DNA of 64,000 nucleotides from Lycium barbarum. Lineage: Eukaryota; Streptophyta; Magnoliopsida; Solanales; Solanaceae. Shown here in pieces: positions 34,233-45,632 of the stretch. The stretch spans positions 19,604,336 through 19,668,335 of the forward strand of contig NC_083340.1 in NCBI RefSeq assembly GCF_019175385.1, written 5' to 3'. Below the pieces are notes generated by a model, which was not told where the DNA came from, did not search any database, and worked only from the letters and a program-made list of their open reading frames with translations. The stretch's first letter is position 1. Each line of letters begins with the position of its first letter. A program made the translations under genes and the position numbers.

Positions 34233-34930
34233 CACTACTAGAAAAGCTCAAATTACATGGGGATATTACCTGGGAAATTTTTCCGCATGTAATTCCTGCA
34301 AATTTTCATGCGAAAATCTAAAAATTCCTAATTTCTAGAACATTTTCCTGCGGATATGATTTTCCCAGGTAAATTCGCAAGTAAATTTAGCGCCAAATTA
34401 TTACCTTGGGATTTATTTGGAAAAATAATCCCCAAGTATCATTTTCGTAGGTAATTCCGCAGGTAAACAACCAAAAATCGTAAAAAGATAATTCTTTTGT
34501 GAAGTCGTAGGAAAATTCGCAGGTAATGATACTTGCAGATTTACCTGGGAATTATTTCTTGAGAATTTACCTGGAGATTTTATCACCTAGGGAATTACTT
34601 GGGGATTTCATTCCTACGAATTTAGCTGGGGATTATTTCTTGGCGATTCACTTGGGGATTATAATTACTTGGGAATTTTGTTGCTGCGAATTTAGCTGAG
34701 GATTATTTTTTGGGGATTTACCTAGGGGTTTGATTACCTAGAGAATTACTTGGGGATTTTGTTGTTGCAAATTTAGCTAGAGATAATAACTTGGGGATTA
34801 ACGAGGATTTTTTTACATAAGGAATTACTTAGGGATTTAGTTGCCGTGAATTTAGCTCGGGATTATATCTTGAAAATTTACCAGGAAATTTTATTACCTA
34901 GGAAATTACTTGGAGATTTTATTGCCGTGA
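34233..34930 (+). mobile_element. CACTA-type terminus with subterminal repeats
   Basis: It starts CACTACTAGAAAAGCTC, the usual plant CACTA/En-Spm end. For the next 700 bp a motif of the type TTACCTGGGGATTT, or its complement, recurs more than fifteen times with small changes, as expected for subterminal transposase-binding repeats. The opposite end (complement of CACTACTAGAAAA) was not found, so the element is truncated, or the right boundary is damaged. Confidence 0.72.
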
Positions 34931-35130
34931 ATTTGGTTGAGAATAATTTATAAGAGATTTAAGGAATTATATACTTTTTATAAGTTACAAAAATTAGTGA
35001 TTGTATGCAAATTAAATAATTTACAAAGCTGTGAATTTGGTTGAGAATAATTTATAAGAGATTTAAGGAATTATATACTTTTATAAGTTACAAAAATTAG
35101 TGATTATATGCAAATTAAATAATTTACAAT
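34927..35130 (+). repeat. Tandem duplication, 2 x ~103 bp
   Basis: GTGAATTTGGTTGAGAATAA ... ATTAAATAATTTAC occurs at 34927 and again at 35031 with two or three differences. It lies at the inner edge of the CACTA subterminal region. Confidence 0.85.
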
Positions 35131-35269
35131 TAACCTCCAAATAATAAAAGATAATGTTCAAATAATGTCCTGTAATATTGAATTTATCGATGATGTGAAA
35201 TTTATTTGAATTGAATATGCATGTCATTAGACATGGTATGGTTGCTATTAATATTTTTTTGGACGTCTG

Positions 35270-35635
35270 GCACTACTTTTACTGTCCCATTTTAAATGGC
35301 ACGCTTTCCTAAATGATCACATCTGGCATTTTACAGCTAATATCATTAGAAAAAAATACTAAATATACTAAAAAAATTAATTATAAATTTCGGAATCCAT
35401 ACTTACTTTCCATTTTAGCATGTTTAAAAAAGAATGTGACTTTCTATATTTATTAGTAACTCTTTACACATATCTTAGATGACATATTTTAGACCACAAG
35501 ATTCGAAGAACATTTTAATATATTACACATGTCTTTAGTCTAAGATCGCAAGATTCAAAAATCTTTTTTATTTTCTTAAATTCCGTGTCTAATCAAATTG
35601 AGACAAACAAATTGAAACGGAGGGAATACGATTTT
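35270..35635. mobile_element. MITE-like sequence with Stowaway-type right end
   Basis: The right end AAACAAATTGAAACGGAGGGAATA is of Stowaway type. The left end TTTTACTGTCCCATTTTAAATGGCACG is a poorer match. Non-coding. Confidence 0.5.
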
Positions 35636-35783
35636 CACATATATGTGTGTGGTTTATGCTGAACTGATGACGGGTTCAATCGAACACTCCTGACATTGTA
35701 GATCCGCCTTTGTCTCAGGTCTGGCTAGCCAAGCTGGATCCCCTGTTAATTTGATTCAAATGCTACATACAGCCATGTTGGAA

Positions 35784-35840
35784 TGCTAATGGGACGCATT
35801 GACTATTTTGACTAATAGTCAATAATGCGTCCCATTAGCA
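35784..35840. repeat. Short hairpin
   Basis: TGCTAATGGGACGCATTGAC and its complement AATGCGTCCCATTAGCA form arms of about 24 bp around a short spacer. The right arm doubles as the left end of the 35821-36226 element. Confidence 0.85.
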
Positions 35841-36226
35841 ATAATAGGGTTGTGACATTGAAGTTAAGGATTGGATTTGACTTAAAGTTTAAGCATCGTA
35901 AGTGGTGAAAACACGTAGATCTCATAATGTTTAAAACAAGTAACATCTTGGAAAAAAAGATGATAATTTCAAAAGTTAAGAGATATATACAAAGTGTTTC
36001 CCTCTCAGGGTTTTAGTCCTTCGACCATGTTTACACTATATGCCAAGCCCATATCACTGTAAATTGAACCGGAGTTCAATATTGATCAATCTACTAAATG
36101 AGTGACATGTCATATCTATCAGTTATATATCTGCTTAGCTAATTTTGTTAAACCAAAATAGTCAATGTTACTACTCAGTCTAGAACTAATTCACAACCCT
36201 ATTATTGCTAATGGGACACATTATTG
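35821..36226. mobile_element. Unclassified element with 35-bp terminal inverted repeats
   Basis: The ends AATAATGCGTCCCATTAGCA... and ...TGCTAATGGGACACATTATT are inverted copies over 35 bp, ~400 bp apart. The interior (35890-36175) is also found at 61515-61770 without these ends. Superfamily and target duplication are unresolved. Confidence 0.6.
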
Positions 36227-37480
36227 TGTCAACTTTTCCGAGTTCGTGTTACGAAAATTCTATGATCTGTAGCCACACAAGAAATTAAATATTTGAAGAT
36301 TTTCAAGTAAAACGACACTATCAAAATCAAAAGTGTCAAAACATAGTAAAACTTACCCAAATGTAAAAGCAATGACCTTTCATTGGCAACACAAGAGGCA
36401 ACAAAATCAAATTGTCATGCACATGGTAAACCTAAGTAAAATAACCAGAGATTTCAACCAACAACATAGACACATTGACGAAAGAATTGCAAAATCCTAT
36501 TCTGGAAAGAATAGCAAAATAAGGGATTTAAGTCTGCTCAGTGAATTCATATATCTCTCCCACGTGTGATTCATCCTGACAACTACTGATTGGGTTTAAA
36601 ATGTCCCTAATTAGTCTCTAAAGTAGACGAACCAAAATATGGTAAAGGTGGAGGGGAGAAACTTCATCAGAATCTCTGCTTCGACTCTTCGATTACAGAC
36701 TCCGGGGCAATAGAGTGCACGTTCTGTAAGCTTCAAAGCGGCCAAGTAAACCAGTGCTTGTAAATGGAGGATCCCAAACTCATGAGATCAAAAAATTTAG
36801 ATAATATAGGCAAAGAATTTGCTCTGTATAACATAATGCTCACCTTTCATGATTACTGATATAATGGAGCAAAGGCATGAGACACGTAAACACCAAACAA
36901 AGAACTTCAAAAATAGTATCAAATCTATATGGAACTACTTTAAGTGCTGATCACCGGTAATGTTTTCATCATATATCGTTACTTCTAACCAGGTAGATGT
37001 CACTAGTCAAACAAACTCTTCTCAAACAGTTATTCCTTTCGAATTTTCTCTACCTACAAACCTTTCGGTGTCCATACTGAAAGGCGTTCCTCTTTTGGGT
37101 TTTCCAAGTGACGAATTAAAGATTTAGGGCAACGACTGTTTCTTTTCGGTAAGAGAACGACGATTAGGTAGATGCTTTAAATAATCGTGACTTTTCGGCT
37201 TTTGTATTTTAAGTAGTTGTGAGGGAATTTAGGGGAAGGCCAAAAAAACAACAAAAAAGATAAATAGCTTTTAAGGCGATCGCTACGTAGGCGGGCCTAG
37301 CATATATATATATATATAAGATGGATAATTTACTTGTCATAGCTGTCTGTAAGACTTATTTATGAATAATAACTATCTTATTTTTTATTTAATTTCCGTA
37401 GCTTTATTTTTCCAAAATTACATTTCATAACTGGTCCAGTAACTTTTGAAATACATGTACCTCTCTATTCTCCCTCACTA
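36227..37480. other. Intergenic, no gene recognised
   Basis: Mixed sequence of slightly higher GC than its surroundings (36640-37260) but no frame, splice structure or repeat that I can name. A short (TA)n tract lies at about 37303-37317. The 78-residue frame at 36333 is not supported. Confidence 0.35.
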
Positions 37481-37488
37481 CACATTTA

Positions 37489-37705
37489 CTCCCTCCGTTT
37501 CAATTTATATGAACACATTTGACTAGACACGACATTTAAGAAAGAGGGAAGACTTTTGAAACTTGCGGTTCAAAATAAGCCTTGAAAATTTGCGTGGCTT
37601 ATAAATCATTCATAAAGTGAATTTGTTTCCAAATTAGGAAAGAGGTCATTCATTTTGGCACGGACTAAAAAGGAAATAGGTTCAAACAAATTGAAACAGA
37701 GAGAG
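37489..37705. mobile_element. Stowaway-like MITE
   Basis: It starts CTCCCTCCGTTTCAATTTAT and ends AAATTGAAACAGAGAGAG, about 217 bp, non-coding. It directly precedes the C/T-rich leader-like stretch. Confidence 0.8.
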
Positions 37706-37734
37706 TAAGATTTATCATCTTCTCCAAACCCTAA

Positions 37735-37970
37735 AAAAAAAAAATTCCCTTTCCTCTCTCTCCTTCCCCTCACTGCTGCCTCTCTCCCTCCCTTACTCTA
37801 TCTCCAGCCTCTCTTCTCCTTCCCCTCACTTAACCCTCCCTCTCTTCTCTATCTCCACCACCCACACGCCGCCGTCAACACCACCACCACTATTACTACC
37901 AGCTCTATCTTCAAACTCGAAAAAAACCTTAAGGTTCTAGTTCTTCAGATCTGAACTCCATATGCTTTTG
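37735..37970 (+). other. C/T-rich leader-like sequence interrupted by an LTR
   Basis: CT-rich sequence (CCCTTTCCTCTCTCTCC, CCACCACCACTATTACTACC) looks like a plant 5' leader. It is cut at 37970 by the solo LTR and resumes at 43866 with TTTTGTTCCATCACCTACCC. No convincing coding frame follows, so the host gene, if any, cannot be named. Confidence 0.4.
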
Positions 37971-38705
37971 TGTCACGACCCAGCTAGGGGCCGCGACGGG
38001 TACCCGGGACTAACCACCAAACACCGCTTGTAATATTACTTCTTGGGCTTATTAACAAACAATTATCCAATTCATGCTCAATTCATAAAAAGAAACTGTT
38101 TCATTTAGAACAAAATACTTTTATACACATGAGCTCTTAGGCTCGCAAAACAATTCATATATATACATATACATGCATAAAGATCCTGCCATAAAACCCT
38201 ACGACCCACATCGAGTATCTACGAGCCTCTATGAGATGACATCTACAATTGTACACAAAAGGATCATCATAGGCACCTCCGGGGCAATGAAGGTCTTTCA
38301 ATCAACTAGCAGCCTCTAAGAATCCGGAGCGAGATCTCCTCCCTGTCTACCTGTGGGCATGAACACAGCGTCCAAAGAAAAAGGACGTCAGTACGAATAT
38401 TCTACTGAGTATGTAAGGCAGGAATGAAATAAACAAACATAATGGAAGGATCATGCGTCAAGAGACAAGGATATAACCTGCACAAATGTCATAGGCAATT
38501 ACATTACTTACTTATATCACATTTTACATAATTATAGCACACATGTTAGCACATCTCATACATCATCGCACACATCGTCATATACATCATCGCATCATCA
38601 TCTGTATCGTCACCCGCGTCCGGGTAACCCTCATGTGCCGCCCGCTAGTGGTGATCATGCCCGACCCTCTAGGCTCGGTGTAAACATAGCAGCCCGCATT
38701 CGCCC

Positions 38706-38839
38706 GGCCATATAGGCGCGGTGGAAATCTTAGCAGCCCGCATTAGCGGTGACATGCCCGGCCATATAGGCGCGGTGGAAATCTTAGCAGCCCGCATTAG
38801 CGGTGACATGCCCGGCCATATAGGCGCGGTGGAAATCAT
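38706..38839 (+). repeat. 54-bp tandem repeat in the outer LTR
   Basis: GGCCATATAGGCGCGGTGGA recurs at 38706, 38760 and 38814, with AGCAGCCCGCATTAGCGGTG between. The short frame at 38721-38921 is produced by this repeat. Confidence 0.92.
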
Positions 38840-38941
38840 ATCATCACAACCTCAATCATATACATTATCATTATACATCTCTTTCCATAACATCATATTA
38901 TCATTTCTTAGTATTGCATAGTCGTATTACAAGTTAGTATC

Positions 38942-39224
38942 TGTGACGATCCCCTTTGGGTCCCACTACTCAAGGTATTGTCTATGCCAGGGTACAGCCC
39001 GTCCGCCCAAGGCCTTCGCCCCAACCCTCATCACGCTGCAGCGCTACGGGGGGTCGAACGCGGAACCTCTGGCTCCTTTACATTCCCCAAAGGGAATCGC
39101 CTCTTACCAATTGAGCTGCAGCGCTACGGGGTGATGAGGGTTGGGGCGAAGGCCTTGGGCGGACGGGCTGTACCCTGGCATAGACAATACCTTGAGTAGT
39201 GGGACCCAAAGGGGATCGTCACAA
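38942..39224. repeat. Inverted SINE-like palindrome with tRNA-derived loop
   Basis: Arms of about 93 bp (38942-39034 and 39131-39224) are almost perfect inverted copies. The ~96-bp spacer, on the minus strand, contains AGCTCAATTGGTAAGAGG (A-box-like) and GAGGTTCCGCGTTCGACC (B-box-like), i.e. a tRNA-derived SINE head. The shape suggests two SINE copies fused tail-out or a gene-conversion product. Confidence 0.7.
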
Positions 39225-39240
39225 AAAAGGCGCCTTTTTT

Positions 39241-39423
39241 GTGAGGCATCCCCTCTGGGTCCTACACATACTCAGGTATTGTCTATGCCAGGGTACAGCC
39301 AGTCCGCACAGGGGCTTGCCCCATTATCCCTCTTCACGCTGCAGCGCTACGGGGTATCGAACCCGGAACCTCTGTCTCCTTTACATTCCCCAAAGGGAAT
39401 CGCCTTTCACCAATTGAGCTGCA
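39241..39423 (-). mobile_element. tRNA-derived SINE-like copy
   Basis: On the minus strand it starts TGCAGCTCAATTGGTGAAAG and carries GGTTCCGGGTTCGATACCCC as a good B box, followed by the same body as the palindrome arms (GTACCCTGGCATAGACAATACC). It ends against the start of the LTR body at 39424. Confidence 0.65.
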
Positions 39424-42400
39424 TGTTACACCCCGGAAAAATTTTGAGTTATCGAAAACTGTAGACGGCTTAGTATGGGCCAAAGGGCCATTACAGCGCG
39501 AACGCGCTGAACAAAATTCGATAATCAAGTATGGAATGAAGGTTGTGTTATAAGAAGTTAATAATAACATATATATGACATTGGGAGACCATATGGTGTA
39601 AATTAGTTTATATGTTATTTGACGAAAAGCCCTCGTTGCTGCAAGCTAAGTGGGGCCCACATGTCGGAGTTTTGTGAAAGACGTGAGAAGGGACACGTGA
39701 GTAGTATATGGAAAGTTGAGTAGGTCCTAAGAAGGACCCATAAGCTAAAAATGAGTGTAGACCCTCCAAAAGGACGATTTAAGAAAACATGTTTGGGTGA
39801 TCCGACTTGGAGGGGCAAAAACGGCATTATATGTTTGGAATTTGGGAAAAACCCAGAAATAAAAGTTGTAGATAATTGAATTATCTTTCCAACCATAGGT
39901 CGTGGGCCCTCATACGATATCGGGATCAAACGTTATGACCGTTTTACTGAACGAACATCCAGTCAGAAAATTTAACCCTGCGCGACCGCGCCCAAAGGGA
40001 CGCGAACGCGCAGAAGGAGTTTATATTACCCTCCGCGATCGCGCCAGAAGGCAGCGCGAACGCGATGAGCAATTTTCCAGTAGTTTCTGGCAGCTTCCAA
40101 ACGTCATAAAAAGGGGGAAACCCCCCTCATTTTCAGATCAACACACGAAAAACACACCCCAAAACTCTCCAAAAATCTGGAGAGTTCTCCCAAACTCCCC
40201 AACCAAAATTTTGCCCAAAACCAGGTATAATTTCCCAATTCCAGTCCGGGTAGTGTATAATTATTGGTGCAGAATCATATAACAGTGTGTGGTGGCCTAA
40301 ATTTAGCATGGAAAAGTGGAGATTAAGAAATATTAAAGGGAGAAAGGTATGAATCTCTTTCTATTTGTGCTAATACTAGTTTATTTACGAAGAATACGCG
40401 ATTAAATAATTGTATACTGAGTTAATTAGTTATGAAAGTTGGAAAACAGCGTGTGGGCTGTCTTATGAGATATTTTTGAGTTGGAAACATTATATTTGAT
40501 GTTGGTATTGTTGTTGTTGTTGTTGGCTGCTGAATTAAAAATTTGGGCTAGGCATATAAACAGGGGAGATGCTGCCCGATTTTCGGCAGAATATAAAATA
40601 ATATAATTTGAATTATGGTACAAGTGTACGATGAAAAGGCTAACATTAGTGTGAATTATCTTAAATGTAGACTTACAAGCTCGGACACATAAGCGTAGCT
40701 AATAGGACGTGGAACAGGTATGTTAAGGCTCGACCTTTTCCTTCTATGGCATGATCTCTACATCGCAAGTTTACGAATGTTTTCATAGTCCCCTTATTTT
40801 CAAAAGTTAGAAGCCCATGACACCAAGGTATAAGCCTCTCCTTAATAGTTTACAAACTATTTTCCAAAATGCCCATATTTTTCAAAAAACCAAGTTTTAA
40901 GAAGTTGAAAGCTTTTATTACTAAAACGATGAATATGATTCTTATAATGAAAATGATAATGCCAGACATGAGAAAATGTCTATGATGATGAGTATGTAAT
41001 AACAGTTCCATGTTGGGAAATCCTAAGTTATGGGTTCGATACGAATATGAGAATATTGAGTTATTTCTTGATTCTCAGTTTTACTCCTTGATAACGATTC
41101 TATTTATTTTCAAAAACTTCAAAGCATATGATTCAACGTATTATGAAATTATGATCCTATCTTGTGTTATTTACTATTAGTCTCATCTTATATAATTGTT
41201 CCTTCAAGGTGAGACATGATGACCATGATGATTCCATAATACAATTGGAGGTTAACGACCTTACGTCACTCCGATATGGACATGATTTTCTTTGGGCTCT
41301 CATGGATGTTGTTTATATGTTATAAGTATAAGTATATGTATATGGGGAACATTGAAAAAGGGAAGGCGCTATAGACGCACAACCACCTGATCAGTTGGAG
41401 TATGATACATGATATAGTCCCGGACGCGGGATGCCCGGACGCGGGATATATGGTTAAATGGATCGGAGCCGACGCCTCGGCAATATGATGTATTTTATTT
41501 TCTATATACATGAAAAGAAAAGTTTTCCAAGAAAGTAGAGTAATATATGCACATATGGATCGGGCTGCACGTTCCGCAGCAATATGACATAGTATATGCA
41601 CGTATAGATCGGGCTGCACGTTCCGCAGCGCTAAGTATGCATGGTATCCGCCAAAGGGCACTTACATGTACAGGTTATTTTTCTACCTCATGACATGCTC
41701 CACATTTCTCTTATGTCATTATCCCTGTTCTATATTTTCCGCATGTTATTATTCATGCCTTACATACTCAGTACATTGCTCGTACTGACCCCTCTTCTTC
41801 GGGGGCTGCGTTTCATGCCGCGCAGGTACACCCAGATGAGTTGAAGCTAGCATAGAAGATGTTCCAACGGAGTTGGTAGGCTCCACTTGTCCTGGAGTGC
41901 TACCGAGTCAGAGTACATGTGCTACGATGTCTGATAAATGTTAGAGACTTTGCAGACAGAGTCATGGGTATAAGATGTCGGTATTGTGAATGACTCCACT
42001 AACCTATGTGTCATTTTATGTTATGTTATAAAGTCAATATGATCAAAGATTATATTGATTCGAGTACGATGAATTTTTTTTTTTGAAAGCTTTACTATGT
42101 TTGCCACTCCTTATTAATGCAAGAGTCTAAGGAAATTAAGTACGTAATAAGAGTCAGCGGGTTCGCTCGGCTCCGAGTATGGGGTCGGGTGCCCATCACA
42201 CCCTAGTACAGTCGGGGTGTGACAGTATCATTGATCATTTTACTATCATAGCATACGTTAAGCTTTAAGGAAACCACACTATGTCGGGGTGACATAAGGT
42301 CGTGAACCCCCGATGGTATTATGGACATTTGTGATTATCATGCCTCGCCTTGAAGGAAATAAAACATAAGGCGAGTGTTAGCAATAATAACATCATTATC

Positions 42401-43937
42401 ATGCTCATATGTGATTTAATACATAGAAGGGCTCATAAGCTTCATCTTATAGAAGGATCATGGAAAACTTGAAGGATTCATGCCTTTTGGAAGAAGAGTT
42501 AAGCCTCACATACCTTTCTCGTTTAAGCAATCTAGCGTTCGCTTATTCTCCTTCAATGTCGCGCCTCTACCTTCAAAAGAGGATTCGTACTAACATTAGT
42601 CAACCAACCATAAGAACGCACTACTAATTCTAGAGAAAATTAGGCAGCACTTCCTTTGTTTGTACTACTTTTCCCGTATTTTATATCAACTCCCAACATC
42701 TACAACACAACTCACAATATCGCAAGCAACAATCTTCATTCATATACTTTAGGCAAAATCCACCATTTCTCTCCAATTTCTTCAAATTTATGGTAATAGG
42801 TTCGCTATCGTATTTTCCCTCGTATCACACTTACCTCATGGTCTACAAGTTATTTGTAACGTATTCATACTCACAACACCCTAACATTCATGATTCAATT
42901 CAACTACTATTCAAACATGACACTATTCACTCTTGAATGACCCATTTGCTATGCTTCTCTATAAGTCGAGTACCTTAACCTTACAATACCTTAAACAACA
43001 TGTAATGGTCATAAAACTTACCTTGGATGATGGTTGAACAAGCCTTGAGTGGAGTTTTCCCTTCTAGCACCAAAACCCTATCTCCTCTCTTTTGGGTTTT
43101 CTTGAATTAGATGCACTTGGGTTAGGTTTCATACACTTGGGTTCATGGATTTGGTGTTATTGATCATGGATTTCCCTTGAGTTCTCTTGTGGATGAGTGT
43201 TAGAGAAGGTTCTAGAGGTTTTCTTGACCAAAAATGAAGGAAAAATATGATTTTGGACGAGTTGGGTATATTTAAAGTGGTCCAGAAAATTCTGGACCGT
43301 CACGACATGCGACACGCTTTGCGAGACGCAAAGCATGACATGCGGAATGCATCTTGGGTCGCAAAGCTTGCCAGCTGACCAACTCTCACTGGCACACTTT
43401 GCGGTTGAACTGCGGAACCGCATGTCGTACATGCGAGCCGCATGTTGTGTCGCAAAGTGTGTCAGAGAGTGATATTTCGCCCCAAAACAGTCTGTCGTAG
43501 AATGACCATAACTTTTGATCCCGATATACTGTGAGGGCCCACGACCTATGGTTGGAAAGCTATTTTAATTATCTACAACTTTCATCCTGTGGTATTTTTC
43601 CCAAATTATAATTTTATAGTAGCGTTGTGGTCCCTCCAAACCAGATCACCCGAAAATGGTTCCTTAACTCACCCCTTTTGGATGGCCTATGCCCATACTT
43701 GGCTTATGGGTCCTTCTTGAAACTTACTTGACACTTCATTACCAATATAAGGGACATTATAATTCTTCTCCAATATGTCATTAAGACATCATTAATTCGA
43801 TACTCGTAACTGCCCTTCGTCAGTCAATTCACTGTGCACGAACGAAAATTTTCCAGGGTGTAACATTTTGTTCCATCACCTACCCTAGATCTCATTTTCT
43901 CTTACAAATCAGAAGAATCCTACAGTAGTAGCAGCAG

Positions 43938-44060
43938 CCATGGTCGACGACGGAGTGAAGCTTTATTAAAAAGATCCATGGTCGATGACGGAGTGAAGCT
44001 TTATTAAAAAGAGCCATGGTCGACGACGGAGTGAAGCCATGGTCAACGACGGAGTGAAAA
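43938..44060 (+). repeat. 38-bp minisatellite
   Basis: CCATGGTCGACGACGGAGTG units begin at 43938, 43976, 44014 and 44037 (periods 38, 38 and 23). Each includes an ATG but the frames close at AAGCTTTATTAA, so it is not coding. Confidence 0.88.
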
Positions 44061-45236
44061 AAGGAGCTCTAACAACGGTGAAGGATGACTGAGTGAAGCT
44101 TTATTAACTAGTCCAATTGAAAGTCTTTATCTCCGAATAACGTCCTTTTTGTAGCAATTTGAGACGACTCGCTTCTTTCCCATGAGAACATCATTGATGA
44201 GAGTTGTGGAGCTTCATGCCCACCAAGTGTTCGATAAAATGTTTCAGTATATTTTAGTGTATATTTCAGTGTATTTCTATGTATTAACAAACAGTATATT
44301 TAATTTTCAGTATATTTCAGTACATTATTTCGTTGTATTTCAATGTATTTATCTTTTTTTGGTGTAAATATAGTGAATGTTCCAAATATAGAGCCTATTT
44401 TTACTACACTTTGTTTTCACGACTTTGGTATTTCGCTGTATTTCTGCATTTTGTATTTCAAATTTATGAAACACTTTCTGATATATTTCATTGTATTCCA
44501 TTGTATATACACATACTACAACTTTATATTTCTTAAACAATTAACCATATTTCATTATATTTCAGTGTTTATTTTCTGTATTTGGAATTTTTTAGATCTT
44601 TAGTGGTTTTGAATTCAAAAAGTTTTGATTGTGATAAAAGTTGAGAGAGATTCGTAAGCTTTTATAGAAGAACAACCGTTATGCGTGATTTATGGGAAGT
44701 TTTAAATTGAATCCCATAATTTTTTTATATAAAAAAAAAACTGTTCCATAAATAGGGTCTGATTTTACTCTTCAGTGATTTGTGTGAAATATGGTTGATT
44801 TAATTTGACTTACTATTAAAAAAGGAAAAGAATATTATGTTCCAAAAATATAGCCTATTTTTTCTCTCAGAATTTTTTTTAAAAAATATATTCCAAAAAT
44901 AGAGCCTAAATTTACTCTAACGTGTTTTGTATTTCTCTGTATTTCGCTACATTTCACTGTATTTCTAAAATGCGAGATACAACTGAAATACAGCCAAAAG
45001 AAGCTACGAAATGTAAATCTTCAACTTGTAGTTTTAACTAGTTAGAAGCTACTAAAAGGTAGATATTTGTGTAAGTTTTACATATAAGATTGTATAAGAA
45101 AAGATTACATTGACATTGAGAATGAGAGTTACAAACAATAACAAAAATTAATATGAAAAAATATTATTTCACAATTTATTTTCATTACCATCAATACATA
45201 TAAGAGAATCCTACTTTTTTTTTACCCCTCCCCTCC
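44061..45236. other. Intergenic with TGTATTTCA-rich degenerate repeats
   Basis: From about 44240 to 44600 and again at 44930-44990, variants of TGTATTTCAGTGTATTTC recur. The pattern produces several overlapping short frames that are not genes. Blocks GGTTGAATTCAA... and TCCAAAAATAGAGCCTATTT (44380, 44850, 44895) also repeat. Confidence 0.5.
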
Positions 45237-45238
45237 CA

Positions 45239-45538
45239 ATATGGAATGGAAAAAATAAGAGAGAAAGTTGAAGAGAGAATAAACTATCACTCTTTGTATT
45301 GATTCTTGAATTGTTTCTTGCATTTAGAAATAAAAGATCACATCTCTATTATAGAAAAATAAATAAAATATATTATTTTCCATAAAGATACTAAACTAAA
45401 AGGAAACTAAATAAATAATTAATGTAGTAACTAGACTTAGAAGAAAACTAAATGTTCTAAAATATTCCTAGTAAAAAAGGAGGTAAATAGTTCTACCACT
45501 AATTAAATCATGAAGCGGAAGGAAAGTAAATTTTAACA
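45239..45538 (-). repeat. 3' LTR of the gag-only element
   Basis: Matches 46676-46997 with indels, shorter by about 20 bp (a stretch of AAATAAAAT repeats is missing). Confidence 0.85.
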
Positions 45539-45632
45539 TTTCCCCTCAAACTCAAGTTGGTGTATCCAATTTGAGTTTGAAGACTTGATTGTTCTAGAAA
45601 AACGCACTCTTCCTTGCTTCTGTTGCGACAAT

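Larger units (their letters stand above)
38942..42224 (+). mobile_element. Inner solo LTR with SINE-like head, nested in the outer LTR
   Basis: It is bounded by the 5-bp direct repeat GTATC at 38937-38941 and 42225-42229. It starts TG and ends TGTGACA. The recognisable LTR body starts TGTTACACCCCGG at 39424 and ends GGGGTGTGACA. The first ~480 bp are instead an inverted pair of tRNA-derived sequences. Two GGATCGGGCTGCACGTTCCG blocks at 41554 and 41606 are internal duplications. There is no internal gene. The 3.3 kb length and opposite orientation relative to the outer LTR indicate a second, later insertion of the same family. Confidence 0.75.
37971..43865 (-). mobile_element. Outer solo LTR (gypsy-type), split by a nested LTR
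   Basis: It begins TGTCACGACCC and ends GGTGTAACA, with perfect 5-bp direct repeats TTTTG at 37966-37970 and 43866-43870. Without the nested insert it is about 2.6 kb. Read on the minus strand it starts TGTTACACCCTGG, parallel to the inner LTR's TGTTACACCCCGG, and shares the block GTGGGCCCTCA...ATATCGGGATCAAA. No gag or pol lies inside, so it is a solo LTR left by recombination between the ends of a Ty3/gypsy-type element (family assigned from memory). Confidence 0.8.

Noticed and set aside
37735..37970. Host gene 5' end before the outer solo LTR
   Set aside because: Leader-like CT-rich composition, but no coding frame on either side of the LTR could be assigned, so it is listed only as leader-like sequence.
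38690..38840. Possible CRISPR-like array (54-bp repeats)
   Set aside because: Head-to-tail repeats without unique spacers, inside a plant LTR. A plain minisatellite.
43938..44100. Repeated ATG-containing MVDDGVKLY peptide
   Set aside because: Each unit closes with TAA and the repeat period is not a constant multiple of three.
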